A stretch of DNA of 43,915 bases from Nonomuraea longispora. Its GTDB lineage: Bacteria > Actinomycetota > Actinomycetes > Streptosporangiales > Streptosporangiaceae. The notes under the pieces are model-generated. The model saw only the letters and a list, made by a program, of their open reading frames with translations, was not told the DNA's origin and ran no database searches. Positions 24,142 through 31,988 of this stretch are shown in pieces; the first letter of the stretch is position 1, and each line of letters begins with the position of its first letter. The stretch is from positions 1-43,915 of the forward strand of contig NZ_SMJZ01000059.1 of assembly GCF_004348345.1 (NCBI RefSeq), given 5' to 3'. Both the position numbers and the translations under genes were made by a program.

Positions 24142-24555
24142 GCAGGCGCCGGCCACGGTGCCGCTGGTGCTGGGGCGGTGCGGGGCGTGGTGGCGGGCGC
24201 GGTGTTGTGCCGGGCGCAGTGCGCTGGATGGGTTCGGGGCGACGATCACGTTCGTGGGCGACTCCCGGCACCACCCGCATCATGCCGCCGGCTGCCCGGC
24301 AGGCCGAGCGGCCTTGCGCTGGAGGCGATCGTGCATCGCTATGGACCGGCGGTGAGGGTGGTGCGAACAGGTCGCCACCATCGTGGAGGAGATGTTGCCG
24401 CTCGACGCCGAGCGCCGTCCGCGCGGGACCGCTGATCCGCGTCGGCCGGGCAGCGGTCGCTGCTGCGCCTCGTATCCCGGTGGCAGATGATCGGGGCGAA
24501 TGTTGTGGGATACCTCCATGACTGAAGCGTGCCGTTCTGGTGTGAGATCGACCCC
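24142..24555 (+). other. Intergenic stretch without a recognisable gene
   Basis: Frames here have no plausible protein composition or RBS. I looked for a BirA-type, BioQ-type or riboswitch-like element ahead of the biotin operon and did not see one. The promoter of the biotin operon should lie in the last 150 bases. Confidence 0.4.
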
Positions 24556-25161
24556 ATGAAGGATGAAGGGAAGCAGCGCAGGTTCCCCACGGGCGACCTG
24601 GCGAGAGTGGCCGTGTTCGCCGCGCTGATCGCCGTACTCGGGTTGCCGGGTTCGTTCAACGTCTTCGGCAACGCGACCCCGATCACCCTGCAGACCGCGG
24701 GCGTGATGCTGGCGGGCGCGATCCTCGGCTCGTGGCGGGGTGCGCTGGCCGTCGCCGTACTGCTGGTGCTGGTCGCGGCGGGCCTGCCGCTGCTGGCGGG
24801 CGGGCGCGGCGGGCTGGGCGCGTTCACCGCGCCGTCGGCCGGATTCCTGCTGGGCTGGCTGCCCGGCGCGGCGGTGACCGGATGGCTGGTGGAGCGGGCC
24901 GGCCGCTCGCCCCGCCTGGCGCACCTGCTGGTGGCGAGCCTGGTGGGCGGCATCGCAGTGGTCTACCTGGTCGGGATTCCCGTGCAGGCGATGGTCACCG
25001 GAGTGTCGCTGAGCTCGGCGGCGCTGCTGACGCTCGCGTTCCTGCCCGGCGACCTGACCAAGGCGGTCGTGACGGCCTTCGTCGCCAAGGGCGTGCAGCG
25101 CTCCTACCCGGACGCGGTGCCGGCTGTGCACCGCGAGCGGCTGCGCACCGGGGAGCGTTGA
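24556..25161 (+). CDS. bioY: Biotin ECF transporter S component BioY
   Basis: This is a 201-residue membrane protein with six hydrophobic helices. Family signatures seen are the N-terminal ALIAVLGLPGSF, the NATPITLQTAGVMLAGAILG loop-helix (PITLQT is diagnostic of BioY) and LTLAFLPGDLTKAV near the C-terminus. BioY is the substrate-binding subunit of the energy-coupling-factor biotin importer. The ATG at 24556 is preferred; a GTG at 24529 gives 9 extra residues, and neither has a strong RBS. It heads a five-gene operon ending in the energizing module bioM-bioN, with two acyl-CoA genes in between. Confidence 0.95.
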   Translation: MKDEGKQRRFPTGDLARVAVFAALIAVLGLPGSFNVFGNATPITLQTAGVMLAGAILGSWRGALAVAVLLVLVAAGLPLLAGGRGGLGAFTAPSAGFLLGWLPGAAVTGWLVERAGRSPRLAHLLVASLVGGIAVVYLVGIPVQAMVTGVSLSSAALLTLAFLPGDLTKAVVTAFVAKGVQRSYPDAVPAVHRERLRTGER

Positions 25162-25168
25162 CCCCGCG

Positions 25169-26530
25169 ATGCCGGTAGCAGATCACGTGCTGCGGCACGC
25201 CGCCGAACGTCCCGCGCGGCCGGCGGTGTGCGGCCATGACGCCGAATTGTCCTACGCCGAGCTCGGCACCGACATCCAGGGCGCCGCCCGGCACCTGCGC
25301 GGCCGGGGGATCGGCCCCGGCTCGCTGGTCGCGATCGGGCTGGCCGGCCCGGCCGCGCTGCTGACCGCCGTGCTCGCCGCCGACCTGGCCGGCGCCACAC
25401 CGCTGGTGGGCGACCCCGCCTGGGGGCGCGAGCGGTGGGCCCGCGTCACCGGCGCGCTCACACCGGACCTCCTGGTCACCGAGCCGCTCCCGTACGCGCC
25501 CGGCCGCGCCCTGACCCCCGACCCGGACCCCGCCGACCTGGCGTGGGCTTGTTTCAGCTCCGGCAGCACGGGGCGGCCCCGCGCCGTGGTACGCCGCCGT
25601 GCGTCGTGGACGGACTCGTTCGCGCCCTTCAGCGAGCTGGCCGGGATCGGCGCCGGCGACGCGGTCCTGGTGCCTGGACCGCTGACCTCCAGCCTGTACG
25701 CCTTCGCCGCGGTGCACGCGCTGGCCGTCGGCGCGTGCGCCGTCGTGCCCGGCCGGCTCCCCACCACGACACCGGCCGGGATGAGGGCCACCGTCGTGCA
25801 CCTGGTGCCGCACCTGCTCGACGAGGTCCTGCGCCGTCCGGGGTCGCTGCGCACGGCCGTGGTCGGCGGCGCCGCTCTCCCTCCCGGCGCGCGCGCGTCC
25901 GCGGCCGAGGCCGGGGTGAACGTGGTGGCGTACTACGGCGCGACCGAGTTGTCGTTCGTGGCGGCCGACGCCGACGGGGGCGGGCTGCGCCCGTTCCCCG
26001 GCGTGGAGATCGAGGTCAGGGCCGAGCCGGGGGCCGGGCTCGGCGAGGTGTGGGCGCGCTCGCCGTGGCTGGCCGACGGCTATCTGGGTGACGTGCCGGG
26101 CCCGCTGCGTCGCGACGCCGGCGGCTGGGCCAGTGTGGGGGACATGGCGCGGCCCTACCGGGAGGGCGAGGTGCTGCGGCTGCGCGGCCGGGGTGACGGC
26201 GCGATCCAGACCGGCGGCGCGACCGTCGTGGCCGAGGACGTCGAAGAGGTGCTCAGGACGGTGCCGGGCGTGGGCGACGTCGTGGTGGTCGGCTCGCCGC
26301 ATCCGTCGCTGGGTTCGGTGGTCACGGCGATCCTCGAGGCGGAGGGCGCCTCGCCCCCGTCGCGGGCGGCGCTGGAGTCGATGGCCAGGGGCGGGCTGGA
26401 CGCCGCGCAGCGGCCGCGCCGCTGGTACGCGGTGCCGAGCCTGCCGCGCACGCAGTCGGGCAAACCCGCCCGCGCCCTGGTGGCGGCCCGGCTTGCCGGC
26501 GGCGACCCCGACATCCGGCGGCTGGCCTGA
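25169..26530 (+). CDS. AMP-forming acyl-CoA ligase (YhfT-like)
   Basis: The 453-residue ANL-superfamily enzyme has the P-loop FSSGSTGRPRAVV, the aromatic motif YYGATELSF, the hinge-side SVGD, RGRGDGAIQTGG and the catalytic C-terminal Lys in LPRTQSGKPAR. It is shorter than most fatty-acyl-CoA ligases (500-560). It begins 7 bases after bioY. In Bacillus subtilis the BirA-controlled operon yhfU-yhfT-yhfS has the same order: BioY, acyl-CoA ligase, thiolase. That suggests a role tied to biotin or its pimeloyl-type precursors, but no substrate is established. Its stop overlaps the thiolase start. Confidence 0.88.
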   Translation: MPVADHVLRHAAERPARPAVCGHDAELSYAELGTDIQGAARHLRGRGIGPGSLVAIGLAGPAALLTAVLAADLAGATPLVGDPAWGRERWARVTGALTPDLLVTEPLPYAPGRALTPDPDPADLAWACFSSGSTGRPRAVVRRRASWTDSFAPFSELAGIGAGDAVLVPGPLTSSLYAFAAVHALAVGACAVVPGRLPTTTPAGMRATVVHLVPHLLDEVLRRPGSLRTAVVGGAALPPGARASAAEAGVNVVAYYGATELSFVAADADGGGLRPFPGVEIEVRAEPGAGLGEVWARSPWLADGYLGDVPGPLRRDAGGWASVGDMARPYREGEVLRLRGRGDGAIQTGGATVVAEDVEEVLRTVPGVGDVVVVGSPHPSLGSVVTAILEAEGASPPSRAALESMARGGLDAAQRPRRWYAVPSLPRTQSGKPARALVAARLAGGDPDIRRLA

Positions 26531-27648
26531 TGGCCGTCGTCGTGGCGGCCCGGCGCACGCCCATCGGCACGGCCGGGCACGCGTACAAGGAGCTGACCGT
26601 CGACCGGCTGGCCGCCCCGGTGATCGCCGCAGTGGCCGGCGATGTGGAGGGGCGGCCGGTGGACGACGTGGTGCTGGGCAACTGCATGGGTCCCGGCGGC
26701 AACGTGGCCCGGTTGTCGGCGCTGGCCGCCGGGCTCGGCCACGAGGTGCCGGGCGTGACGGTCGACCGGCAGTGCGGGAGTGGCCTGGCGGCGATCCTGC
26801 TGGCCGCCCAGGCGGTGCGCTCGGGTGACATGGACCTGGTGATCGCCGGAGGGGCCGAGAGCGCGTCGACCGCGCCGCTGCGCACCCGCAGGGGTGAGGC
26901 GCAGCCGTACGCCAGGGCGCCCTTCACCCCCGGCGGGCATCCCGATCCGGATATGGGGCCGGCCGCGGAGGCGCTGGCTGCCTCGTGCGGCGTCAGCAGG
27001 GAGCGCCAGGACGCCTACGCCTGCCGCAGTCACGCGGCGGCGCTGGCCGCCCGCGCGGCGGGACGGTTCTCGGAGGAGATCGTGCCGGTCGGCGGTCGCG
27101 ACGGCGATCAGCGGCCACGGCCGATGCGGGCGTCGTCGCTGGCCCGGCTGCCGGCGGCGTTCACCGCCGGCGGTACAGTGACGGCCGGTAACGCGTCCCC
27201 GGTGAGCGATGGCGCGGCGGCTGTGGCGATCGTTCCCGACCGCGCGGGCCTGCCGGGGCTGCGGCTGGTGGCCGGGTCCGTCGTCGGGTGCGATCCCGGG
27301 TTGCCCGGGTGGGGCCCGGTGCCGGCCGTGCGGCGGGTGCTCGCGCGTGCGGGGGTCGAGGTGGAACGGGTGGCGGCGGTGGAGATCGTGGAGGCGTTCT
27401 CGGCGCAGGTGCTGGCTGTCACCGACGCGCTCGGGCTCGATCCGCTCGGCGCCGACGGTGAGCGGGTGTGCCCCGACGGCGGTGCGCTGGCGCTGGGCCA
27501 TCCGTGGGGCGCCACCGGAGCGGTCGTGGTGACCCGGCTGTTCGCCCGGCTGGTCCGCGCCGGCGCTCCGCCGGGCACGCTCGGCCTGGCGACGGCCGCG
27601 GTCGGCGGCGGCCTGGGCGTGGCCGCGCTGTTCGAGGTGGTGAGGTGA
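26530..27648 (+). CDS. Thiolase-family protein (YhfS-like) with altered active site
   Basis: The 372-residue thiolase-fold protein keeps the acyl-accepting Cys82 in DRQCGSG and His324 in GHPWGATG. Two other positions that thiolases normally keep have changed. The Asn of the NEAF motif is Val287 (EIVEAF), and the second catalytic Cys of the C-terminal C-x-GGG motif is Ala357 (TAAVGGGLG). That cysteine serves as the general base in Claisen condensation, so ordinary acetyl-CoA acetyltransferase activity is doubtful. It starts within the ligase stop (TGATG), and its own stop overlaps the bioM start. A role in handling an acyl-CoA linked to biotin synthesis or salvage is inferred from the operon only. 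Confidence 0.85.
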   Translation: MAVVVAARRTPIGTAGHAYKELTVDRLAAPVIAAVAGDVEGRPVDDVVLGNCMGPGGNVARLSALAAGLGHEVPGVTVDRQCGSGLAAILLAAQAVRSGDMDLVIAGGAESASTAPLRTRRGEAQPYARAPFTPGGHPDPDMGPAAEALAASCGVSRERQDAYACRSHAAALAARAAGRFSEEIVPVGGRDGDQRPRPMRASSLARLPAAFTAGGTVTAGNASPVSDGAAAVAIVPDRAGLPGLRLVAGSVVGCDPGLPGWGPVPAVRRVLARAGVEVERVAAVEIVEAFSAQVLAVTDALGLDPLGADGERVCPDGGALALGHPWGATGAVVVTRLFARLVRAGAPPGTLGLATAAVGGGLGVAALFEVVR

Positions 27649-28319
27649 TCGAGTTCGCGGACGTGCACGTCCGGCTGGGCGGCCGTGACGTGCTGCGCGG
27701 CGTCACCGCGCGCCTTCCCGAGCGGCGGGTCGGCGTGGTGGGCGCCAACGGCTCGGGCAAGAGCACGCTGGCCCGGCTGATCAACGGCCTTGCTCTGCCC
27801 ACCTCGGGTGGCGTCACCGTGCTCGGCCTGGACACCCGCCGGCACGCCGCGAAGATCCGGCGCGGGGTCGGGTTCCTGTTCACCGATCCGGACGCGCAGA
27901 TCGTGATGCCGACCGTGGCCGAGGACGTCGCCTTCTCCCTGCGCCGCAAGGGCCTGGAGCGTGAGGAGGTGGCGAGGCGCGTGCACGAGGCGCTGGCCGC
28001 GTACGGGCTGGACGGGCACGCCGACCACCCGGCGCACCATCTGTCGGGCGGCCAGAAGCAGTTGCTGGCGCTGTGCTCGGTGATGGTGCTCCAGCCCGAC
28101 ATCCTGGTGATGGACGAGCCGACCACGCTGCTGGACCTGCGCCATTCCCGTCAGGTCGCCGAGGTGCTGCGCGGGCTGCCGCAGCAGGTGGTGGCGGTCA
28201 GCCACGACCTGCCGCTGCTGGCGGACTTCGACCGGGTGCTCGTGCTCGACGAGGGCAGGATCGTGGCCGACGGCGGCCCGGACGAGGCCATCGGCCACTA
28301 CAGGAAGATGATGCGGTGA
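27645..28319 (+). CDS. bioM: Biotin ECF transporter ATPase BioM
   Basis: This is a 224-residue EcfA-type ATPase: Walker A GANGSGKST at about residue 35, Q-loop FTDPDAQIVMPTVAEDVAF, signature LSGGQKQLL, Walker B ILVMDEPTT, switch SHDL. The Q-loop form F-x-x-PDxQ is typical of ECF-transporter ATPases. The GTG start overlaps the thiolase stop (GTGA), and the stop overlaps bioN. It energises biotin uptake with BioN and BioY. A single ATPase gene is present, so it would act as a homodimer, as in classical BioMNY. Confidence 0.93.
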   Translation: MIEFADVHVRLGGRDVLRGVTARLPERRVGVVGANGSGKSTLARLINGLALPTSGGVTVLGLDTRRHAAKIRRGVGFLFTDPDAQIVMPTVAEDVAFSLRRKGLEREEVARRVHEALAAYGLDGHADHPAHHLSGGQKQLLALCSVMVLQPDILVMDEPTTLLDLRHSRQVAEVLRGLPQQVVAVSHDLPLLADFDRVLVLDEGRIVADGGPDEAIGHYRKMMR

Positions 28320-28921
28320 ACGACCTGAGCGGCGCCTACGTGCCGGGTTCGTCGCCGTTGCACCGCCTGCCCGCCGGGGCGAAGCTGGCCGGGCTGGCCG
28401 TGGCCTGCACGGTGCTGGTGCTGCTGCCCTCGCCGGCGGCGCTGGGGGGCGCAGCCGTGGTCGTGGCGGGCCTCTACGCGGTGTCGCGGGTGAGTCCGGC
28501 GGCGGCGTGGGCGCAGGTGCGGCCGGTGCGTTATTTCGTGGTGGCGCTGTTCGGGCTGCAGTGGGTGTTCGTCGGCCTGGAGGGGGCGGCGGTCACGTCG
28601 CTGCGGGTGCTGCTGGCGGTCGCGCTGGCGGGGGTGGTCACGCTGACCACCCGCACGTCGGCGATGATGGCGGCGCTGGAACGATGTCTGAGGCCGGTGA
28701 GGCTGGTCGGGCTCGACCCGTTCCGGCTGTCGTTGCTGCTGTCGCTGACCGTACGCAGTGTGCCCGTCATCGCGGCGCTGGCCGTACGCGTCCGGGAGGC
28801 TCAGCGGGCCCGAGGGGTCGAGCGCAGCCTGCGCGCTTTCGCGGTGCCGCTGGTGGTGAGTTCGCTGCGGCACGCCGACGCGCTGGGGGAGGCGCTGAGC
28901 GCGCGCGGGCTCGACGACTGA
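28316..28921 (+). CDS. bioN: Biotin ECF transporter transmembrane protein BioN
   Basis: This 201-residue EcfT-type membrane protein has hydrophobic helices at about 22-55, 68-85 and 90-108, then an amphipathic coupling region. Both Ala-Arg-Gly motifs that dock the ATPase are present: REAQRARGVE and GEALSARGLDD at the extreme C-terminus. The GTG start overlaps the bioM stop by 4 bases. It is the last gene of the operon. It is shorter than typical EcfT (about 260) but in line with BioN. Confidence 0.92.
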   Translation: MNDLSGAYVPGSSPLHRLPAGAKLAGLAVACTVLVLLPSPAALGGAAVVVAGLYAVSRVSPAAAWAQVRPVRYFVVALFGLQWVFVGLEGAAVTSLRVLLAVALAGVVTLTTRTSAMMAALERCLRPVRLVGLDPFRLSLLLSLTVRSVPVIAALAVRVREAQRARGVERSLRAFAVPLVVSSLRHADALGEALSARGLDD

Positions 28922-28932
28922 CTGCCCCGGTA

Positions 28933-28961
28933 TTGACTTATATAAGTGAATCCTGAAATAT
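28933..28961 (+). promoter_or_regulatory. Promoter and operator of the ArsR/SRPBCC operon
   Basis: TTGACT (28933-28938), 17 bases, AAATAT (28956-28961) reads as a sigma-A-type promoter. The perfect palindrome ACTTATATAAGT (28936-28947) overlaps the -35 and is a good ArsR-family operator. Transcription from here would start near 28968. Confidence 0.6.
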
Positions 28962-28969
28962 TGGGTGCT

Positions 28970-29320
28970 GTGCACGCCTTCGACGTCCTCGGCGATCCGG
29001 TGCGACGCCGGATCCTGGAGCTGCTCGCCGAGGGCGAGCGCAGCTCCGGCGAGGTGACCGCGGTCATCCAGCAGGAGTTCGGCATCTCCCAGCCGGCCGT
29101 CTCCCAGCACCTGCGGGTGCTGCGCGACAACGGGTTCGCCAACGTACGCGCCCAGGGCACCCGGCGGCTCTACGCCGTCGATCCCGGCCCGCTGCAGGAG
29201 GTCGACCTCTGGCTGGAACGATTTCGCGGCTTCTGGAACCAGCGGCTCGACGCTCTGGCCACCGAACTGGCACGGGGTAAACGCGAGCGCCGCATCAAAG
29301 ACGACACGAAGGACGCCTGA
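28970..29320 (+). CDS. ArsR family (metalloregulator-like) repressor
   Basis: This is a winged-helix regulator of about 116 residues: FDVLGDPVRRRILELLAEGE, then FGISQPAVSQHLRVLRDNGF as recognition helix and RRLYAVDPGPLQEVDLWLER as wing and dimer helix. It lacks the metal-binding cysteines of true ArsR/SmtB proteins. The GTG at 28970 (MHAFDVLGDP) is chosen because the promoter predicts a start site beside it, giving a leaderless mRNA; a GTG at 28946 (8 residues longer) lies inside the promoter. Its stop overlaps the SRPBCC gene start (TGATG). This regulator plus SRPBCC pair is common in actinomycetes; the signal is unknown. Confidence 0.87.
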   Translation: MHAFDVLGDPVRRRILELLAEGERSSGEVTAVIQQEFGISQPAVSQHLRVLRDNGFANVRAQGTRRLYAVDPGPLQEVDLWLERFRGFWNQRLDALATELARGKRERRIKDDTKDA

Positions 29321-29940
29321 TGGATTTCATCGACGAGCTCAACCGCACCCATCGCCACCTGGTCAACGGCGAGCGCAAGACCGTCTCGCTGCGTCGCCAC
29401 TATGACGCCGACGTGGCGGAGGTGTGGGAGGCCTGCACCGACGCCGAGCGGCTGAGCCGCTGGTTCCTGCCGGTCACCGGGGACCTGCGGCCGGGGGGCA
29501 CGTACCAGCTGAAGGGCAACGCCGGCGGTGAGATCCTGCGCTGCGAGCCGCCGCGCCTGCTGAAGGTCACCTGGCTGTTCGGCCCCGACCCCGGCTTCTC
29601 CGAGGTCGAGGTGCGCCTGTCGGCCGAGGACGGCGGCACCCTGTTCGAGCTGGAGCACACCGCCGAGATGCCGGCCGAGATGTGGTCGCAGTTCGGGCCC
29701 GGCGCGACCGGTGTGGGCTGGGACCTGGCGCTGCTGGGCCTGGGCCTGCATCTGTCGGGCGGCGAGCAGGTGGAGGAGGCGACCTTCCACCTGACTCCCG
29801 AGGGCCGCGGCTTCATCACCGGCAGCAGCCGGGCGTGGGGGGAGGCGTTCAAGGCGGGGGGCGCCACGGACGGCGAGGCGGAGGCCGCCGTGGCCGCCAC
29901 CACCGCCTTCTACGCTCCCGAGGAGGAGTCCCCCGCCTGA
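29320..29940 (+). CDS. SRPBCC (AHSA1-like) domain protein
   Basis: The 206-residue protein has one helix-grip fold of the AHSA1/START type: VSLRRHYDADVAEVWEACTD, AERLSRWFLPVTGDLRPGG and LKVTWLFGPDPGFSEVEVRL with the usual GG-Y-x-L-x-G strand turn. Such proteins bind hydrophobic ligands in a deep cavity. It is cotranscribed with the ArsR-like gene (4-base overlap). No gene is seen between 29941 and 30135. Confidence 0.85.
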   Translation: MDFIDELNRTHRHLVNGERKTVSLRRHYDADVAEVWEACTDAERLSRWFLPVTGDLRPGGTYQLKGNAGGEILRCEPPRLLKVTWLFGPDPGFSEVEVRLSAEDGGTLFELEHTAEMPAEMWSQFGPGATGVGWDLALLGLGLHLSGGEQVEEATFHLTPEGRGFITGSSRAWGEAFKAGGATDGEAEAAVAATTAFYAPEEESPA

Positions 29941-30135
29941 CCGTGGCGTATCCAGATGACGCTGCGCGTCCTTGAGGCCGAGGAACGTGCGGACAGCCGT
30001 TGGCGGCACCCGCGAGTAACTTAGCTGGATGCGTGGACGGGGTCGTCCTGTACACGCCGTCACCCTCGCAAGCCCAGTCGTGACCAGCTGCACGTGCACG
30101 ATGGTCGATGTGCCGTAGAAGCTTCGTCGCCCCGG

Positions 30136-31095
30136 TCAGTGGTCGGTGATGAGGGCGTCCAAGGCGGCGGCTTTGTCGGCTTCGGTGGGGAGAGCGTAGC
30201 GGCGGGTGGTGTCCAGTGAGCCGTGGCCGAGGAGTTCGGCGACCAGAATGGGGTCTTTGCCGTCGCGGAGGAGCTGGGTGGCGAAGGTGTGGCGCAGGAC
30301 GTGCGGGCTGAAGGGTTCGGTGGGGTCGTCACCCAGTCCGACGGCGTCGCCCAGGCCGGTGATGATGTCGCGGGCGGCGCGGTCGCTCAGGCGGCCGCCG
30401 CGGTGGTTGAGGAACAGCGCGGCGTGGGTGCCGGCCCCCTTCCGGTCGGCGCGGGCCTCCAGCCAGTCGGTCAGGGCCTGACGCAGGTCGGGGTGGACGG
30501 GCAGCAGGCGGATCTTGCCGCCGTCGCGGCCCTTGCCGCGGATGCGTAGTTCGCCCTTGCGGGCCGGCAGGCGCACGTCGGCCAGGTCGAGGCCGACGAC
30601 TTCGGAGATGCGCAGGCCGGCGTAGTAGGGCAGCAGGGCGATGGCCTTGTCGCGCGGCGGCGCGGTGAGCTGGACGTGGCGTATGTAGCGGCGCGCGCGC
30701 CGGGCGTCCAGGGCGCGGGGTGCGGTGCGGCGCACGTCACGTTCGCGACGCGCCTGGGGCTTGCCGAGGCCGCGGCGGGCATAGAAGTCGTCGATGGCCG
30801 ACAGGTAGGTGTCGATGGTGTTGGGGGCGCGGCGGCCGTTCTTCAGATGCCGGCGGAAGTCACGCACCGCGCCGGTGGCGGCGACAGGATCGGCGAGCGG
30901 GTCGCCATCGAGCGCGCCGGCGTCGGCCTGGTCGGTGAGCCAGGCCAGGTAACCGCGCAGCCGCGAGTGGTATTTGGTCTTGCTCGTCTCGGCCAGGGGC
31001 GAGCGATTCAGCGCGGCGGCGTACTCGGCGAGGATCGCCGAGTACGGGCCGGGCAGCACGATGGCTCGTGACCGGCTCGTGTTTCCGGAAGTCAC
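30136..31095 (-). CDS. Tyrosine recombinase/integrase (XerC/D-like, intact)
   Basis: This site-specific recombinase is about 319 residues long. It has a core-binding domain (SAILAEYAAALNRSPLAETS, TIDTYLSAIDDFYARRGLGK) and a catalytic domain with Arg in AGLRISEVVGLDL, Lys in RIRGKGR, His-x-x-Arg in SPHVLRHTFATQL, then LGHGSLDTTRRY with His and the nucleophile Tyr. All catalytic residues are present. The frame is open up to 31179, but the GTG at 31095 is a better start because three TTCCGGAAGT repeats lie just upstream; a GTG at 31059 is also possible. A truncated homologue lies at 14229. No excisionase, paired end or tRNA target is visible, so it is probably a stand-alone mobile or relic recombinase. 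Confidence 0.85.
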   Translation of the reverse strand: MTSGNTSRSRAIVLPGPYSAILAEYAAALNRSPLAETSKTKYHSRLRGYLAWLTDQADAGALDGDPLADPVAATGAVRDFRRHLKNGRRAPNTIDTYLSAIDDFYARRGLGKPQARRERDVRRTAPRALDARRARRYIRHVQLTAPPRDKAIALLPYYAGLRISEVVGLDLADVRLPARKGELRIRGKGRDGGKIRLLPVHPDLRQALTDWLEARADRKGAGTHAALFLNHRGGRLSDRAARDIITGLGDAVGLGDDPTEPFSPHVLRHTFATQLLRDGKDPILVAELLGHGSLDTTRRYALPTEADKAAALDALITDH

Positions 31096-31134
31096 CTCGC
31101 CAGTGTACTTCCGGAACCACGCAATTCCGGAAGT
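31083..31134. repeat. Three TTCCGGAAGT repeats upstream of the recombinase
   Basis: TTCCGGAAGT at 31083-31092, ACTTCCGGAA at 31107-31116 and TTCCGGAAGT at 31125-31134. The last two form a 10-8-10 inverted repeat. The arms share ACTTCCG with the 12-7-12 repeat beside the truncated recombinase at 14.2 kb. They could be recombination sites or an operator. Confidence 0.65.
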
Positions 31135-31254
31135 TGTGAGGTAAGATGGGGACACTGAGGGCTTTTCGAGCGTTGACATTCAGGTCGGCGTCGTCCACGG
31201 TGAACCACCACCGGCACCCTTCGCAAGGAGGGGGCCTGGACAGGTCAGGCGACC

Positions 31255-31857
31255 ATGACGCCGACGCTCCTTTCTCAACACACACCCCTCAGCCCTGTCG
31301 CATGGGCGATTCCGCGGGTCGATTTCGCGCTCCGGCTCGCTCTCTACCCGGCACCGGATCGCCGGGCCGTGGTGGACGGGGCCTGGTGGCCCTGCTCCCG
31401 CAACGCCGCCGCCGAACTGCCTCCTCTCATCGCCGCCGTCGACCAGCGGCTGGGCCGGACCATCCTGCGGATAGGGGTGTACCGGGACGCCTGGCAGCAC
31501 ATCCCGCGCCGCATCCCGGCCCGTGGCCGGCAGGTCCGCGTCGGCTGGTTCCGCCACTCCGATCCACGCGTGATCACTCTCGTCTTCGCCACCGGCGAGC
31601 CGATCGCCTTGCTGCTCATCCCGCCCGACACCGCCGCCGGAACTGCCGAGGCCGCGCTCAAGCTCACCGCCCAGGACACCACCGGCCTGGCCACCGACGA
31701 CATCCTCATCCTGGCGAGCCTGCCACCCGATCCCGCGATCCATGCCACCTCCCGCGCGGGGACCACCGACAGCCCGGCCCGCTGGGAGAACGAGGGCGGA
31801 TCGGTCATCGCGCAGAAGGCGAGCACTTCAGACACCCCAGCGTCAGCACCGGCGTGA
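31255..31857 (+). CDS. DUF5994 family protein
   Basis: The 200-residue protein has the DUF5994 pattern: LALYPAPDRRAVVDGAWWPC then SRNAAAELPPLIAAVDQRLG and RQVRVGWFRHSDPRVITLVF, ending in LLLIPPDTAAGTAEAALKLT. It has no signal peptide or membrane helix. Function is unknown; in actinomycetes such genes often lie near STAS-type anti-sigma antagonists, as here (132 bases downstream). GGAGGGGG lies rather far (about 20 bases) upstream of the ATG. Confidence 0.75.
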   Translation: MTPTLLSQHTPLSPVAWAIPRVDFALRLALYPAPDRRAVVDGAWWPCSRNAAAELPPLIAAVDQRLGRTILRIGVYRDAWQHIPRRIPARGRQVRVGWFRHSDPRVITLVFATGEPIALLLIPPDTAAGTAEAALKLTAQDTTGLATDDILILASLPPDPAIHATSRAGTTDSPARWENEGGSVIAQKASTSDTPASAPA

Positions 31858-31988
31858 GGTCACCCACGTGCCGCCTGCCGGCCGGATCGAGCGGATTCAG
31901 GTACCCCTATCCAGCGGTGGACCGCTCTCCTGTCGGCAGGCATCTCTCCGGACCCCCGATTCGCCGCCTCTCCGAACAGGAGACTTCC

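Noticed and set aside
24142..24555. A biotin-responsive operator or riboswitch before bioY
   Set aside because: I looked for BirA-, BioQ- and BioR-type inverted repeats and saw none convincing, so I did not annotate one.
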